From positions 746,501 through 810,500 of the forward strand of contig JAJFZO010000747.1 in NCBI GenBank assembly GCA_021397835.1: DNA of 64,000 bases, read 5' to 3'. Under the pieces are notes generated by a model, which searched no databases, was not told the DNA's origin, and saw only the letters and a list, made by a program, of their open reading frames with translations. Both the position numbers and the translations under genes were made by a program. This DNA comes from Moringa oleifera (lineage: Eukaryota; Streptophyta; Magnoliopsida; Brassicales; Moringaceae). Numbering within the stretch: the stretch's first letter is position 1; each line of letters begins with the position of its first letter. Of this stretch, positions 48,334-62,340 are shown in pieces.

Positions 48334-49194
48334 ACTTGTAACACTGCAGCCTCTGTAAATTCTTGGCACAACTTTTCAGTTTTGTTTTAAACTGAGAAAG
48401 TTGAATTCATCTAAACAGTATAATTAAGCAACTGAAGCAGTGCAAAGTAGGATAATCTGATCTGATTTCAAAAGTGATGACGAAAGACTTCCTTAGTTGC
48501 CTGGTGGGCAGCTTTACCTCTCTGCCTTGAGTGCTCATTCCACTAATTCTCCAAGAAAAGTTGAGAGAATGACACAAAGTTAACACTACCAGGATTCGCT
48601 TTTTCTTAGTGCTAAGTTACAGTCCCACAGAATCTCCAAATCAATGCACCTCTTTGAATGCTGAAAGCAACATGCAGAATTCAAAAAGATAGCAGAAAGA
48701 AGGTGAAGTAGTGTTCATCTGACTAGAAGATTCATGTAAAAAAGCAAAGAAACTGAAGATGGAAATATTGGAAAGACCTTGATTAATGAAAGAGATTTGG
48801 TACATATAGAGTTTACAAACCCACTAGCGACAAAATAAACCAATAAACTGGTAAGATACAGTTGCTAATTGCAAATTGAAAGAATTGGAACTCGTGGTTC
48901 GAGCTAATTTGCCAATATTATTTCTTGGCAAAAGATAATTCTTTCCCACCATATTCTACTTTGGATAGACATAGAGACACTGCTGAAGGCAAGAAGCCTA
49001 CCGCAGAATGAGTAAATATTTTAATCTGTAAGAACCTAAAGGCATTAGCAGAAATGTTTTATCCTTGCAGGCAAATCCTCTTTTTGTTTTCTCTATCTTC
49101 TTGTAGATGATTGATATTGAATAAGATTCAAAAAATAACCAAAAAAACTAGTTAAAAGGTTAAATTCAGGACCATCAGAGGGGCTAATGTTGTC
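48334..49194. other. Convergent 3' UTR region
   Basis: It lies between the stop codons of the TRM-like gene (plus) and the CCCH gene (minus). No coding frame or element is recognised. Confidence 0.5.
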
Positions 49195-51312
49195 TCAAGC
49201 CACCATCTGTTCCTGCTCCATGTACAACTGCTCCACCCAAGCAGGAAGTGCTTCTGAACTCCCGTTGTGAAGATGACACTGTTGCTGCTGCTGCTCATCC
49301 AGGCCCGACTGTACTGGTTTCTGACGAGGTGCGTCCTTCACCAAGGATTGAACCCAAGACACATCAGGCTCATCCTCATTTGCTGACAATGGGAGAGTAG
49401 CGGCGGACAAACTGGTGCCACCATTTCTGAACCCAAAAGAAGCAGATTTGCGAAGCTTATTCAGCTCTTCGCCCTGAATTCCCCAGTCCAATTTGCCATC
49501 AGGAGAACCCCAATCTGTAAGGTTAGAAGGCACCACACTTGCTGAAGAAGCTGGGGATGAAAACCCAGAATGCCGGTTTGCAGCACTTCTTTCAATGAAG
49601 CTCTGGCTTCGTTTTGCAAAGGCAGCTGACCTTGAACTCAGAACTGCTGCTGCTGATGGCCCAGATGAGTCAATACCAAAGGACGAAGCTGCTCTCACGG
49701 GAGAGGATGAAAGAGTTGTCGGGTAGCTAGAACGCAGCTGCAGGTTGATGTTCTGGCGTATCTGCATCCCAGTTGGAGACTGCAACTGGGAAGCTGCAGC
49801 TTCAAGAGAGATACCCTGTAATTGAGGCAAAATTGCAGGATCAAGAGATCCAAAAATGTCATCAAGGTTAGTTGGCTTCACTCCTCCAAGCCTATTCAAC
49901 TCTGCAGTCCGGTCACCTGAGGCAGAAAACGATGAAGCAGATGAGAAAGCATTGCTCCAGCTGGAAGGGGAGGAAAGGCCACAAATCTCATCAATCAACT
50001 GCTGGTGCCTCCGACGACTCTCCAAGCTGAGTAACTCCATGTCTAAATCCATATCTCTAGCACTAAGAGCAGATTTCAACCTGCTACCAGGAAGCTGCAC
50101 AGTAGGCGGTGCAAAATTAGACTGGCTCTGCCACATGCTCCCACCCAGAGGAGAAGAGACCCCAGAAGGGGTCAAGGGTGGTGTTGATGTTGGAGGTATC
50201 ATAACAGATGGGGAACCAAGGGCAAGAGGGGTGATCGACGCCATGTCAAGGGAAGAAGTAGAAGCTGAATAGGATCTTGGAGAAGGCACAGCTGACCCAG
50301 TTGAGGCATACAGGGGCCGTAGCTCTTCACGCTTGTGGGCAAAGAAACATACCCGCCTGGTACAATTAGTCTCATCCTTGCAGAGCCGTGTCCTGTATTG
50401 AGCAGGGTGAAGCCAGCACTCAAAAATACCATGGGCATACTCGCAGGCATCCCCTTGCCTGCATGAGCCCTTTCGAAACTCAGGGCAAGGGACACAGCTA
50501 TAATGATATTTCCTCGGATCACGCCTCCTGGCGTTCTCGCCTGGATGAACAAAGGGGCACTCTGTCCAATCATGGGAATAAGCTCTTGAACATGGCTTGA
50601 CCTTGAAAGTGTACATCCTAAACTCGTCGGTCCCATAAATCCCATTCTTTATATCAGGAAGAGTAAGATCAATGGGATACTCCTTCTTCTCAGCTCCATC
50701 TTTCAACCCTCGGGGCGTTGAAATCTCTTGCGGTTCTTGCCCATCCAGTTCATTTCCCAGCTGATCCGGCAAACCATATATTTCATCAATATTAGAACTG
50801 CCATTCAACATGATCTCCAACATCTTCTTCCTTGAATTACAAGCAGGTGCAATCAAGTCACCTGGTCTTTTTCCATTAGCATCAAGAGAATTAACCTCAG
50901 CAGATGCGTCCAGCAAGAGCCTGACAATCTCAGATGAAGCAGCAGAGCCACCAGCAGCAGCACAGTGAAGAGCTGTGGCCCCATCAGAACCACTAGCTCT
51001 GTTAACATCGGCACGGCCACTCCCAATGATATATGTCAACACATCTTTGCTTCCGAACATGGCAGCAATCATCAGCGGAGTCCTTTCCTCGAAACCCATC
51101 TTTTTTGAGCCGATTCTCCTTCCATACCACAAGCATGAATGATCAATATCAAGACCCTTCTCTTCAACAGCATCCTTAAAGCTGACCAGATCATCAGAGG
51201 CCGATAATTCTAGCAAAAGGGAGAAATTAAAGGAAAACCCATCTTGTTTCTGAGAGTCACCCTCCATGATGAAACCAGTTTGGTTTGGTTTCCTTTTCGA
51301 ACCACTGCACAT
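49195..51312 (-). CDS. Ankyrin plus arginine-rich tandem CCCH zinc-finger protein (OXS2/TZF7-8 type)
   Basis: An intronless CDS of 705 aa. I chose the ATG at 51312 ([14 protein letters not shown]) because the family starts with MC and the 20 extra upstream residues are low-complexity translated leader. Ankyrin-like repeats span ~76-160 ([29 protein letters not shown]). At ~233-317 come the arginine-rich region with [16 protein letters not shown], then C-X7-C-X5-C-X3-H and C-X5-C-X4-C-X3-H. A Ser-rich region follows, then WVQSLVKD and [13 protein letters not shown] at the end. Such proteins shuttle between cytoplasmic RNA granules and the nucleus and act in stress, salt and ABA responses. Length favours the TZF7/TZF8 subgroup. 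Confidence 0.93.
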   Translation of the reverse strand: MCSGSKRKPNQTGFIMEGDSQKQDGFSFNFSLLLELSASDDLVSFKDAVEEKGLDIDHSCLWYGRRIGSKKMGFEERTPLMIAAMFGSKDVLTYIIGSGRADVNRASGSDGATALHCAAAGGSAASSEIVRLLLDASAEVNSLDANGKRPGDLIAPACNSRKKMLEIMLNGSSNIDEIYGLPDQLGNELDGQEPQEISTPRGLKDGAEKKEYPIDLTLPDIKNGIYGTDEFRMYTFKVKPCSRAYSHDWTECPFVHPGENARRRDPRKYHYSCVPCPEFRKGSCRQGDACEYAHGIFECWLHPAQYRTRLCKDETNCTRRVCFFAHKREELRPLYASTGSAVPSPRSYSASTSSLDMASITPLALGSPSVMIPPTSTPPLTPSGVSSPLGGSMWQSQSNFAPPTVQLPGSRLKSALSARDMDLDMELLSLESRRRHQQLIDEICGLSSPSSWSNAFSSASSFSASGDRTAELNRLGGVKPTNLDDIFGSLDPAILPQLQGISLEAAASQLQSPTGMQIRQNINLQLRSSYPTTLSSSPVRAASSFGIDSSGPSAAAVLSSRSAAFAKRSQSFIERSAANRHSGFSSPASSASVVPSNLTDWGSPDGKLDWGIQGEELNKLRKSASFGFRNGGTSLSAATLPLSANEDEPDVSWVQSLVKDAPRQKPVQSGLDEQQQQQCHLHNGSSEALPAWVEQLYMEQEQMVA

Positions 51313-51945
51313 GGAAATCTCTCTCTCTTTCTCTCTCTCTCTCTTCTCGAACCTCCACAAAGTTCCCTTCAATAAAACTGTATAAGGGAGAAAAATTTAG
51401 TAACCAAGAATTGGAAGAAAAAGTTGTCTTTTTCAAAGGAAAAGTTACATACAAACAAGGCTCAGGTTCGACAATTGAAAAAGATACAAACCCAACAAAC
51501 AAAAAGACCAGTATTTCATCCTATTATAAGGGAAAACACGCGAAATTGCTTCAAGCATTCAAATTTTGAGATAAAACTTCAATCTTTGAGCCCCCCAACA
51601 TAAATGCAAACGAAGTAACTTATCCAGAATTAACATCGGACAACACGGATATTTGTTACAACCTCAACAGATAAAAATCCAACAAATACACATTCACTGT
51701 TCGGTTCCCGAAAACAACAGAACCAACATAGAGACCCAAGACTAGCTCCACGAACTCCCTCAACTCTCCTTGTACTAAAGCTCCAAATATAGTAACAAAA
51801 AAATAAACCAAAACCCACTACTCTAAGTTCCTACCATTTTCCCCGCATTTACTCATCAACCGAACAAAAGATCGCCGCCCAAAATAAAACCCAAAAAAAA
51901 AAAAAGAAGATAGAAATGAAGGTGACGTACCTTAGAACACAGCAA
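51313..51945 (-). other. CCCH gene 5' leader with intron
   Basis: On the minus strand a donor (AAG|GTACGTCA) at ~51931 and an acceptor (CTTATACAG) at ~51382 define a ~0.55 kb leader intron just upstream of the start codon, as in other members of the family. A CT tract (read from plus) at 51320-51343 lies within the leader. Confidence 0.55.
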
Positions 51946-54900
51946 AACTGACACCAGCCAGAAGCAAAACCCGAATTGGTTCCCTCTATTTTCTTTTGAC
52001 ACCTCTGCTTTCTTAACTACAAAACCAAAGCTGGAGAGAGAAAGACAGCCCCATCCTGGTTTCTCCAATTTATTGGTTTCTTTTTTTCCTTTTTCTTTCT
52101 TATTATTATTTTACTTTTATAATTTAATTGTCAAAAAAGAAAGGCCTATGAAGCTACCTCTGTGGCTCCACTTACAGAAAAAAACCACCTCGTCCCTTTC
52201 CCCCTTCCTTTTTCCCTCTCAAAAAATGAAACTGAAATTCACATGCAAATGAAATGCAAATTCAAATTAAAACCGGGTCGGCCCACCAAGCTTCTTAATA
52301 TCTGAAACATCGATGAGTTTTGAAGAGACACGTGGCAAACTCTAGGTAAAGTCCGTCTCACTGGAGTGGACCCCGTTGGAGATTCCGAATTGTCACGCTC
52401 TACGCGTTTTTGGCTTTGGTGGATGACGTGGGCACACCAGCACCGCCAGCGTGTTTGCGAAACGAACTACTAAATTCTTTCCGGAGCTATAATAAGCACC
52501 CTCACGGTCACTCAACTTTATAAAACAGCCATTTTTTATTGGGTAAAACTCCTCTGATCAACGGATATCCTTTGTCTGTGGTAAATAAAACATTTGTGTT
52601 CCGTTGACATTAATACTTCTAGCTGGAAATTGTTTCCCTATGCGCACCGAGGAAATCTTGAAACCATCGACGAATCGGAGCGTCTTCGATGCTTTCTAGA
52701 AGGAACTCTGTTGTCTGTTTAAAGGCTTATTTCTTTTTTCCTTTTTTTTTTTTTTTGCGCTGGGTCAAAAGCAACAGAATTTATTAAATTAGGATACTAT
52801 TATTTTATTTTTAACTAATTTCCCTTTTAAAAAATTGACCTTTTTTTCTTTAATTTAAAATTACTTACATAAATTATATTTTCTTCCTAAGAGAAAGTCA
52901 TAGACCCATGTATATGGCATAATATTATATTTGACAGGTAGATTTAATGAAACATAATAAAATATAAATAAAATTATTATTTTATTAAAATTATTTTAGG
53001 AATTTATGAATATAAATGAAATAAGTAATATTACTGAAAAGGACACAAAATATGTAATTATGGGGTTTGGGTATGTCCATTTTGGGAATATAAAAATTAA
53101 AAAAGAGAGAGAGAGAGAGAGGGAGGAATTTGAACTTCTAGCTAGAAGACAAGAGCTAACGGACACTTGCTTTTCATTCGGATAAGGACGACAGCTAAGC
53201 TTTAAAAGGTAGTACCTTGAGAGGAAACCTGATGGCTTCCAATATCAGACGTCTTTGGCTTTTACTGCACATGATGTTGTACGTTTGACTGTCAAACGGT
53301 TTTAAAAAACTTGAACGGCTATGATTTCGCACCGCGAATTCGTAGAAAAGTCTACGGTGTGCTCGAGCAAGGGCCCTACCTAGATGGAAACAGACATTTA
53401 AGATTGCATTTACTGGGGCCCAGGCACCAGCAACGAGTCGCCTTCATCGGTATGATGCGGCAATTTATGTCGCGATCAGGCTGCCTCTCTATCGAGCTTG
53501 ATAGGTATCAGTAGATGGTTATTAAATGCTCGTGAGATGTGGTGGTCGGCTCCTCTACGGTTTAGCTTATTACAGGAAAAGCACAAGACCAATAAAAAAC
53601 CATGTCTTAAATTATTTATCTTTTTTTAATGTGAATTATCCATTTAATTAATTTGTATAGTCCATGTTGAAACTTTAATCAATGTTAGGCATGAACTTTT
53701 CCTATATGTTAGCATTTATTGTATCTTTTCCCTTTTATTTTTTAATTTTTGAATTAATGCTTTTCCAAGTCAAAATTCAACTCAAATTAATTTTGGATTT
53801 TACCAGAAAATAAGGGAAACTTTCAAGGCATTGCTAAAGGGTAAATAAAGTCTTGTTTGGTCATAAAAGGTGAAAGATTGATAATGGAGCTTTCATTGCC
53901 AAACATTTTATAGGCAAAATCTTCGAAATTGATATTTCCTAATTTGAACATCTTTCACGTATTTCATATATTAATTAAAAAAAATAGCAACCATAAAAAG
54001 AAATTAGTTGAAAACAAGAGATTAAGAATATGATGTTTTAATTTGATTTAATTTGTATATTATTAAAAAAATAAGATTGTAAATATTTAAATTAAAAGTA
54101 TAAAAAATATTTAAAGTATCATTAAAATTTTCAAATTTGTTTAATATTAAAAAACTTTTAATTTATCCTAAATAACATCAATTATAATTCATAAGACAAT
54201 GGTCTAGATCTTATATTATTCATAAATTGCAAACATTCATTATTTTTAAACATGATTATAATGAAAGACAATTGTAAGATATAAATTTATATTGATTAAA
54301 GTTTTAATAAAATTAAAATAATATTTTATTTGATAATAAATTTAAGGGAAATTTTTTTCTCCCAATAATAAATTGAAACGACCATAAATAAGAAAAATCA
54401 TAAAATAGGTTTTTTTTTTTTTTTGTTCTCTTGTAATGGAATATAGAAAAGTTTAAAGTGCAGGGAGACTTTTTAGAAAGGAATGAAAGAAGACATAATT
54501 GCTGAGTTCAGGCAATTCCACCACTAAATAAAGCTGATGACCAATGAAAACGCAAACCTTTCACAATAAGTCAGGCAAAAAATGTATACGTGGCAAGCAA
54601 TAAGTGGGTAGACCACCCAATAATGCGGTCTGTCGTGTACATGATTTTCTCTCAGGTAGCCGCCTTGATCATCAACAAACCCAGTGGTCGCGTGACACGT
54701 GTCGGAACATACCGAAGATAAGTTGCATAATTGGAAGAATTTGAGGGCACTGATAACGACTTCTTGTTTAACATAATTGCACACACTGATTGAGAGACAA
54801 GGTACAATGGTCGCCGCCATCGACGAAGCACAGCCGTAGCCACGTCGATGGCCGATGACATTTCGTCATTCAAAATTATAAAAGTCCGCCGTAAAGAGAC

Positions 54901-55956
54901 GACGACGAAGACTCCTCGAATCATGTTAAATCCATGATTAATTATGAAGTAATATATGATAAGTACTGGACAATCGGCGACGCTAAGATCAGATTAGTTC
55001 CCGATCTTTGGAAAAGAGATTATGATCGCTAAATTATCTGCTTAAATTATTTTAATCACTGGAAAAAGGTAAGCATGTGGTAAGTTTAAGCTCACCAATG
55101 GTGATTTCGGTTGAGTCAGGCAGCCTTTCATTCTATTTCTTCCCCTCTTGTGGAGTTTAGAGCACCAGTCCGAGTCGTTTGTATGGCTGGCTGAGTGAGA
55201 GTGGTGGATTCCTGAATATGATAGTGGGCCTTAGAGAAATGGCTCTGTCAGCTAAACAAGGAGCAGAGAGCAAACTTGTTTGATTGGGAAGGGAAATCAG
55301 AATGTCCTTTTCGCAAATCTGTCACAGGAAGAGCTGGGCATTGCTCCCGAAGATAGTACCAAAGGGAGTTTTGTCAAAATTTATCTCTGCTTAAGGGGCC
55401 TATCAAAGTAGCCTGCGTTGTAGAGCCCAAAGCCTCAATAACAGAGCCTAAGAGCTGCTGCAATATTAGATCCTCGGGTCATTTGTTTGCCCCACCAATA
55501 CAATCAATCATTTAGGCCCTTTTATTCTTCAGGGCTCTGGATTTGTGGCACTGCAACCTCTGGCAGTCTTGCACATGGCCATGAACAGAATGTGTCGCCA
55601 TAGCCTCCAGAGGAGTCTGGTTCCCATGCAAACCCATGGACTTGAGAAAACGTAGCTACTAGATGAGTCGAGACCTTTGCTTGTGAGATACAGGGAATAA
55701 AAGAACAGAAAGGAAGGATACAGGGAGCTTTACAATGCCAAGGGAGAGTATCTGTCCAGAAAACATCAGGTTTGTTTTTATAGACAACAAAAGCGTTATA
55801 CATTCTTTAACTGAAATTGATACAAAATAATACCCAGATAAGGAAGAAAAAAAACCCATAGGATTTATGAACCAACAGGGACTTTTGGATGCTAAAAGCT
55901 ATGTGCTAAGAGCTACATTATACATTTAATTACAAGAAACATGGCGAGCAAAAAAA
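51946..55956. other. Intergenic region between the CCCH and SMXL genes
   Basis: Promoter of the CCCH gene to the left and 3' UTR of the SMXL gene to the right. A frame at 53311-53514 and minus-strand frames at 54524-54924 and 55522-55803 are not recognisable. An ACACGTGTC (ABRE/G-box type) site is at ~54693. AT-rich blocks lie at 52780-53050 and 53590-54420. No gene is supported. Confidence 0.5.
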
Positions 55957-58900
55957 TCAGTTCACATTAATTTTTGCAGGAAGGCGTACTCCAGGAGCCT
56001 GCTCTTCCACGCAAAGACCATGACAAGCAACTAATTTTACAACAGACTGAGCAGGGAGATGGAGCTTCTGCCTTGCTTCGGCAAAGCCCCTGCTAAGAAC
56101 CTTTTCCAGCCAGTCCTCCACTGCTCTCTCCCCATCTGCTAACCAAGTTGCTGCAAGTATTTGTTCCATCACTTCTTGATCAATATCCAGCAGCATTTCA
56201 GGCCCCAAAATCCTCTGTAATTGAAGGCAGATGTGCTTCATAATTTTCTCAGCAAGGACATCAAAATTGAATGAGTTGAACACCACCCTTTCATCTACTT
56301 GATCAAAGAAATCTTCCAACCAAGCTTTTGAGTTTTCAGAGATGGAGTCACTGTCGCAGTCCTCATCACTGATGTCTTTTTCTGTATCATCTACAGGAAG
56401 ATTCAGATCTAGATAAGATCTTGGAACCTTGGGCGCTCGTGTCTGTGTCTCTGTCTGTTTGCAGTTTGTTTGGTCATAGGTATCTATAAGCTTTCTTTTA
56501 TTAGTAGATGCTGGACTTGAAGTCTGCTCTTTTAATCTAACTCTCACGTTCGTGTCATTTCTTCTTCTGGAATCCACAGAAACGTCACTAATTTGGATTT
56601 GCATTTGCCAGCTCTTGGCTCCAAGTATTCCTTCCTCAGAAAATTTAATGGGCTTCTTCTCTATAACAACATTTTTAACCCCTTGTATGATGATTGATGT
56701 TGTCACAAACATTGCGTTGTCGGTGCTGATTTCTCTCCCATGTGAGTCTCGCAATTTACCAGTTCTGACAGCCTGGGACAAGCTAGTCTGGGCCAGCAAA
56801 TCAGCCTTATCCACATTTTCAAGGAAGACAACTGAATGAGGTTTCTTACTCAACTCCCCAGTTACATAATCAACTGCTCCCTTCCCCCTAAACTTCACAT
56901 CATCATCATTTACTTGGTGCCACTCAAAGATTGAGTCTGATGGGTCTACAATGTCATGGGAATTCAAATCCACTGAGATTAAATTCTCCTGGCTGCCAAA
57001 CATTCTCTCAGCAAGTGCTGCAGCAATTTTTTTCTTTCCAACTCTGTCAGGTCCAAGGAAAGTAAGCCAAATGCCTCCTTTACATTTTGAGCTGCCATGT
57101 CTTCTATCTCCAGTTCTATATCGGGATACAGCTTGACTAATAGTACATATGGCTTCATTTTGCCAGCCAACTCTTTCAGCAAGAAATTTGCTAAGTGACT
57201 TGTAATCCCTTGGGTCTAACTGATCTTCAGAAGTAGGACCAGTGCATGAGAAGGAATGGGCTATCTGCAGTGAAGTATTCTCACTATTCGAATCAAACTC
57301 AGCAGAGACAGAACCTGAATAGTGACTAATTCGCTCTCTACGATCTTGTGACTTTGGAGTGTGCGGCTCCTGACTGGTTGATGCATAGACTGTTCCCAAC
57401 CCCAAATCTGTAGTAACAGAGGTACTAGATGGAGATGTTGAGTGGCCCGCACGTGGACTCGCACTAAGCACAGGGTTAGGGGGCAGCCAAGGACCATACT
57501 TCTCTCTCGGCTGATTCTTCGGAACTTCTACCAATAGCCTTGAATGAAAGTTAACATTTGCACCTTGTGAGGCTAAAGCTATTGGTATCTTCTGTTTTGT
57601 TGCAAAACTATCTTGCATGTCTATGTTCATACGAGGACTTAGAGTCGCACATAGATTTATGGAGTGCTCTTTAATGCTGTTCTGGTGTCTATCTGCAGCA
57701 AATTGGATGCCCTCAGCAACAGGGAAATGGGATCTGACCTGCGGAATATCTAGTCTGGGGAATGCTTGAATGTGATGAAGACCTTGGCAAATATCATTCC
57801 ACTTCTTTTGCAGCCCTGCAATCTTAGCATTCAGTGGTACACCATCTTCTTTGGCCTGCACTGAATGAGAAGTTCTTGAATAATTACTGTGACAAGGAAA
57901 TAGAATAAACATTGATGATGCTGAGCTCAGTCATAGAACTAAAACTATTAAGGTCAGACACACCTTTCCCATGTCCACTCCTTTATTTGTGCTAGGTTCT
58001 GCCTTTCGTAACCATGAAGGCAAGCTCGCTGAGTACTGATCAGCAACTGAAATGGTTGATCCTACCTTCAGAGCAGCAGCAACTTCTTGCTCATACTTCT
58101 CGTTGCAAAGGTGACAACGAGGTATAGATTGATTCATGCTACTTAAAGGATTTTTCAAGTCAGAAGGTGTAGAAAAGAACCCACCAAATGGAACAAAGGA
58201 CCCCATCAAGCTGTAAGTATATCATGAGCATGGAACTGTGAGATCCAATGGGTAAAAACAGTCAGACGATAAAATGCAAACATACATTAGTATAAACACA
58301 TTATATTTCACTCTACAAAGAAAATTTTGCACATGGGTATCTACTTCGAAAAATCCATATATCTTAAACCAACAATTAAAAAAGACTTGCCAAGAGTTAG
58401 GATTAGAGAGAGAGAGAGAAAAAAAAAAAAAAGAAGAAGGATACATGATGCATAAACAAAATACAAAGAATTTTAAATTCAGAAACAAATTGTATGGACT
58501 TCCCATGCATAAAATATATCTTATATAACTATCTTAAATATGGTGCTCCGGCAGCTAGATTAGAGTAGAGAGAAAAAGTTCAGTTATCCACGAAGAATAA
58601 ACAATTCCAGTACACTTATATCTGCTTTTGAATCATGTTCTCTTATCTCCTTCTTTCCAAATAAGCTTTCCCCTTTTTCATTTCACTTGTTGCAGAAAGA
58701 TATAAACTTTGGAAGACAAAAGGCCAATAAGAACAGAAACACATCAGACTTGACATGGGGAACAGAAAAGACCCACCTGGGTTTCCAATCGATTCCTTCA
58801 AATGAAGACTTAGAAGAAGTAATCGGCAGAAGATGCAGATCCCAGTCCTTTTCTATAGTTGGAAACCGAGATAAGAACTTCAAGTAGGTCTCATCACTAG

Positions 58901-59960
58901 CAGCAGCACCCATCAACCACAGTTTGCCATCGTGAATCTGCAACAACTTAGTCAATTTTGATACCAGACAGCTCACAGAGTCACTAGAAGCAGGATCATC
59001 ACTGACCAACACCTTCAATTCACCAAAATTTATGATCAACCCAGGACCTGTACCATGCTCCACAATTTGCCCAAGCTCTTTAAGCTTTACATCTATCTTC
59101 TCCTTGCTCACTCCATCAACAAACTCTATAACCTCCTTTTCAATGCTGATTACATTCAGTCCATTAATCTCCCAGGGCAACACACCCACTTTGCCTCTCT
59201 GTATGCACTCACTGAAGCTCTTCAAAGTATCACCAGCACAAATCCCAACCAGCAATGGGTTTCTCTTATCCTTTCTAGCTAACACTTCACCTATTCTCCT
59301 GCAGTTTTTGTCGATATCTTCACACCCATATAACGGGTGATCGAAACCCCTTCGACCCAGGTCCGCATCCGTCAGGTTACATAGGAAAATGGGTGGGCAT
59401 CGGCCCCTTGAGAACCGAGGAGAAAGTTGCGTCATCGGCGGATGAAGTATGGCAAGCTTTATGTCAGAGCTCCTAAACCCGGCTTCTCCAAACACCCGAC
59501 TCACAATCGGGTCATCGAGAATCGACAGTATAAAATATTTAAGATCCACCTTCAAAAGCGAGGCCGCTGAGCTGCTACTATTACTGCTGTTATGCATCTG
59601 CTGCAAGTGATAGCTCTCTGGGTGCCTCCTCTGGTTCGCCTGCGACCGCTTGATTGCCGCCATCAGGGAATTCGAGATCGGGGGGTCCTCCACCGACTTC
59701 GACGACTGCAACCGATCAAGAGACACACCTACACAGAGCTCGAGCGCGCGAAACTGTAAGCGCGAGGAGTACGCGCTGCTCCGCGCCCGCGCGCACGCGT
59801 CCCTCAACGCCGAGGAAGGCAACCCCAATAGAGCCGACACCGCATGGAGCGAAGTCGTCTGCGCATGACTCCGCCGACGCGCCACCGCCACCGCCTCATC
59901 CAAAGCACGCGCCGCCTCCTCCGTCAAGCATTGCCTCGCTGCGCTCACCGGCGTGGGCAT
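55957..59960 (-). CDS. SMXL6/7/8: SMXL6/7/8 (D53-like) strigolactone signalling repressor
   Basis: Three exons: 58777-59960, 57964-58210 and 55957-57855. All are GT-AG and the phases agree, giving 1109 aa. The start is MPTPVSAARQCLTEEAARALDEA. A double Clp-N domain spans ~1-150. Exon 2 holds PRCHLCNEKYEQEV. The second ATPase-like domain has a degenerate P-loop, GPDRVGKKK. An EAR repression motif LDLNLP lies at ~957. The D53-type degron region reads FRGKGAVDYVTGEL at ~799-812, where the family consensus is RGKT. In this family MAX2/D3-D14 triggers degradation, freeing shoot-branching genes from TOPLESS-linked repression in the nucleus. No lesion is seen apart from the RGKT change. Confidence 0.94.
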
Positions 59961-60594
59961 CGCCGGCCAGCATATACTCGTAAAAACGCACCTCCCCAAG
60001 TATTAATCCCAATAAAAATTATACCTTACTATCTATCTGATTTTCCCCTTTTCTTTTTTCCTTACCTTGTCTGTTTGTTTAAGCCTTCAGATAATTAAAA
60101 AAGGAACAAGTGAGAGAGAGAGAGAGAGAGAGAGTGAGACCGAGTGTTTACTTCATAAACTTTTCAAATTATTTATTGAGAGAACAAGAGCAAAAATAAA
60201 GAGAGAAATAGTAGTGCTGCAATGCTGCTGCCGCTGCCGCTGCCGGCTGCTGTTGGAGTTATTCCTTCGGTTTAAGTGCGGGCCCAGTCTCATTGTCAAA
60301 AAAACAAACACATGGTGAGCATAGATTCTCTTTGGCCCCCCAAAAGAAAGATCACATATCTCCCTCCTCCCATGGCTTCCATACTTTATCATTCACTCAC
60401 TTCTAATCAAGATCATTTTGCATTAAGTACAGGAAAAGCGAGAGAGGTGAAGACATACGGAGAGAGAGGGAGAGAGAGAGAGAGAGATCGGTGTCCACTG
60501 AAGCAACTGGGCCAAGGAAACGGGCAGTGGAGTCACTGTCAAGCTTTTCTTCAGCGTTAAAACGGAGCTTTCCCTTTCTTTTCTTTTTCTCCTA

Positions 60595-60625
<31 letters not shown>

Positions 60626-62340
60626 AAGGTCACAGTTAGATTTGTATGGATCGCATTATATGATAAGGGTAAACGAGAAAGAGGAGAGGAAGTAAGAGCA
60701 TTAAGGTCCCTTCCATCCATCACCACACATACATGCCTTTTCCGTCACTTTCACTAGAAAAAGTAAAATGTAACACCAAACCTTCTCTTATTTCCTTCCT
60801 TTTCTGTCTTCCCTCTTTCTCATTTCGCAGATATTTTTAGTTTTTTCTAGGTATAATTTATAAAATACTAACACCCCCCAGAAAAAAATTAAATTATTTT
60901 ATTAAGCGACTTAAATGTTGATTGCATTAGACACGTTTTAGTTAAGACGTCAATGCCTTTTCTTTTCAAAGAAAGTTTGGTCGTCCCTTGAAAATCCCCC
61001 GACCCCTCTGCCTCTTCAATTATCGAAACTTTTCTTTTAATTCCAACCAATTATTTCCTAATTAGAGCATCCAACCAATCAAGATCTGACACGCGTGTTC
61101 ACGCGAGAATTAGAGATAAGATAATGAGACACAGCCGTGCTGTATTAGCAAAAGTTGGAGATAATGAAATGTGTGGATCCAACGCAGCAATCAACAGCTG
61201 GGCCCCACTTAGTCTGTGGTCTGATTGGTCCTTGCATAGCGGGGTTAGGCAGCCCCACCACTGAGAAGACGACACGAGGGAAGAACACTGTGGGAAAAAG
61301 CGCAGGAGATGGCTGCTCTCGAGAAGGATAAGTCCAAGGGCAGGATAACAGAGGAAAGGAGTGCCCGCGATTGCTTAGCGGGGGGAAAAGGTGATTGATT
61401 TGACAAGGTTTTTGGTTCTGTTGGGTTTGTGTTTGTTCTTCTTTTTAACATTTAATGGTATTCTTTTTCTTGCTTTATTAAGTATTTCTTTTTATTTTAA
61501 TAATTTAAAATACTCAGTCATGATAACGCCAAGATCTTTGATTCCATAATACCTCCAAGAGAAGGAATAATATAATAAAAATTCATGCATGCTCTTGCAT
61601 CTTGCTTATATCAATGGCTTCACCATATATTTTAATATTTTATTTCCTCAAATAGTCACCCGTTTTCCCCTAAAAGAAAATTTATAAGTTTGTCAGTGTA
61701 ACAAAGTAGGGTAAATTATAAGATAAATATTAAAATAAATTAAAATTATATGCTTTTTAAATTTATTAATTTAATTATGTTTTTAATATCTTTTAATTTA
61801 AATATTTTTAATTTATTATAACAAATTAATAATATTTTTTATTAAAATATTTCAAAAATGATTAAAATAAATTTTATATTTCAAGTTTATTCTTTAAATT
61901 AAATTTTTTTGATAAACACAATGTATTTTGTAAGTTTTTTAGAAGATTTAAATCAAATTAAAACACTAATGACACACTTAAATTAATTACTAGTTTAAAA
62001 TTAAATTAAAAATAAATATAATTTAAAACATTTGTTGTATTTATCCTATAAAAATATTCCTACAAGATTTTCAAAAAGCAAAAGTTAAATTTTCTTGACA
62101 GGAAAAGGGTGGAAAGAAAATCCTAGTCTTTTCTTAGAAAGTTATATACTTTATTTTTATAAGAAAAAAGGGAACTCATAGATGAATATTAAAGATTTTC
62201 TTGAAATCCATAGATGGTGACATCCAATTTATTTATGATCAGGTAGTGACGCCTGATTCCTTCATTGTTCAGTCAATTTTATTAAGCCTAATTGACAAAA
62301 CCCATTCCCATCCCTAACAAACAGTGCTTTCTTAAATTAA
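59961..62340 (-). promoter_or_regulatory. SMXL upstream region with several GA tracts
   Basis: Three GA-rich tracts lie at 60111-60134, 60459-60487 and 60595-60629 upstream of the SMXL start codon, read as CT on the coding strand. They probably fall in the 5' leader and promoter. 61480-62100 is AT-rich. No gene is seen on either strand; a 29-codon frame at 61309 is not convincing. Confidence 0.5.

Noticed and set aside
53311..53514. 67-codon frame with less AT-rich sequence than its surroundings
   Set aside because: No homology recalled, isolated in intergenic DNA, and no promoter or splice context.
54524..54924. Overlapping minus-strand frames of up to 98 codons
   Set aside because: No motif, two competing frames, and no gene context. 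An ACACGTGTC site inside suggests regulatory rather than coding DNA.
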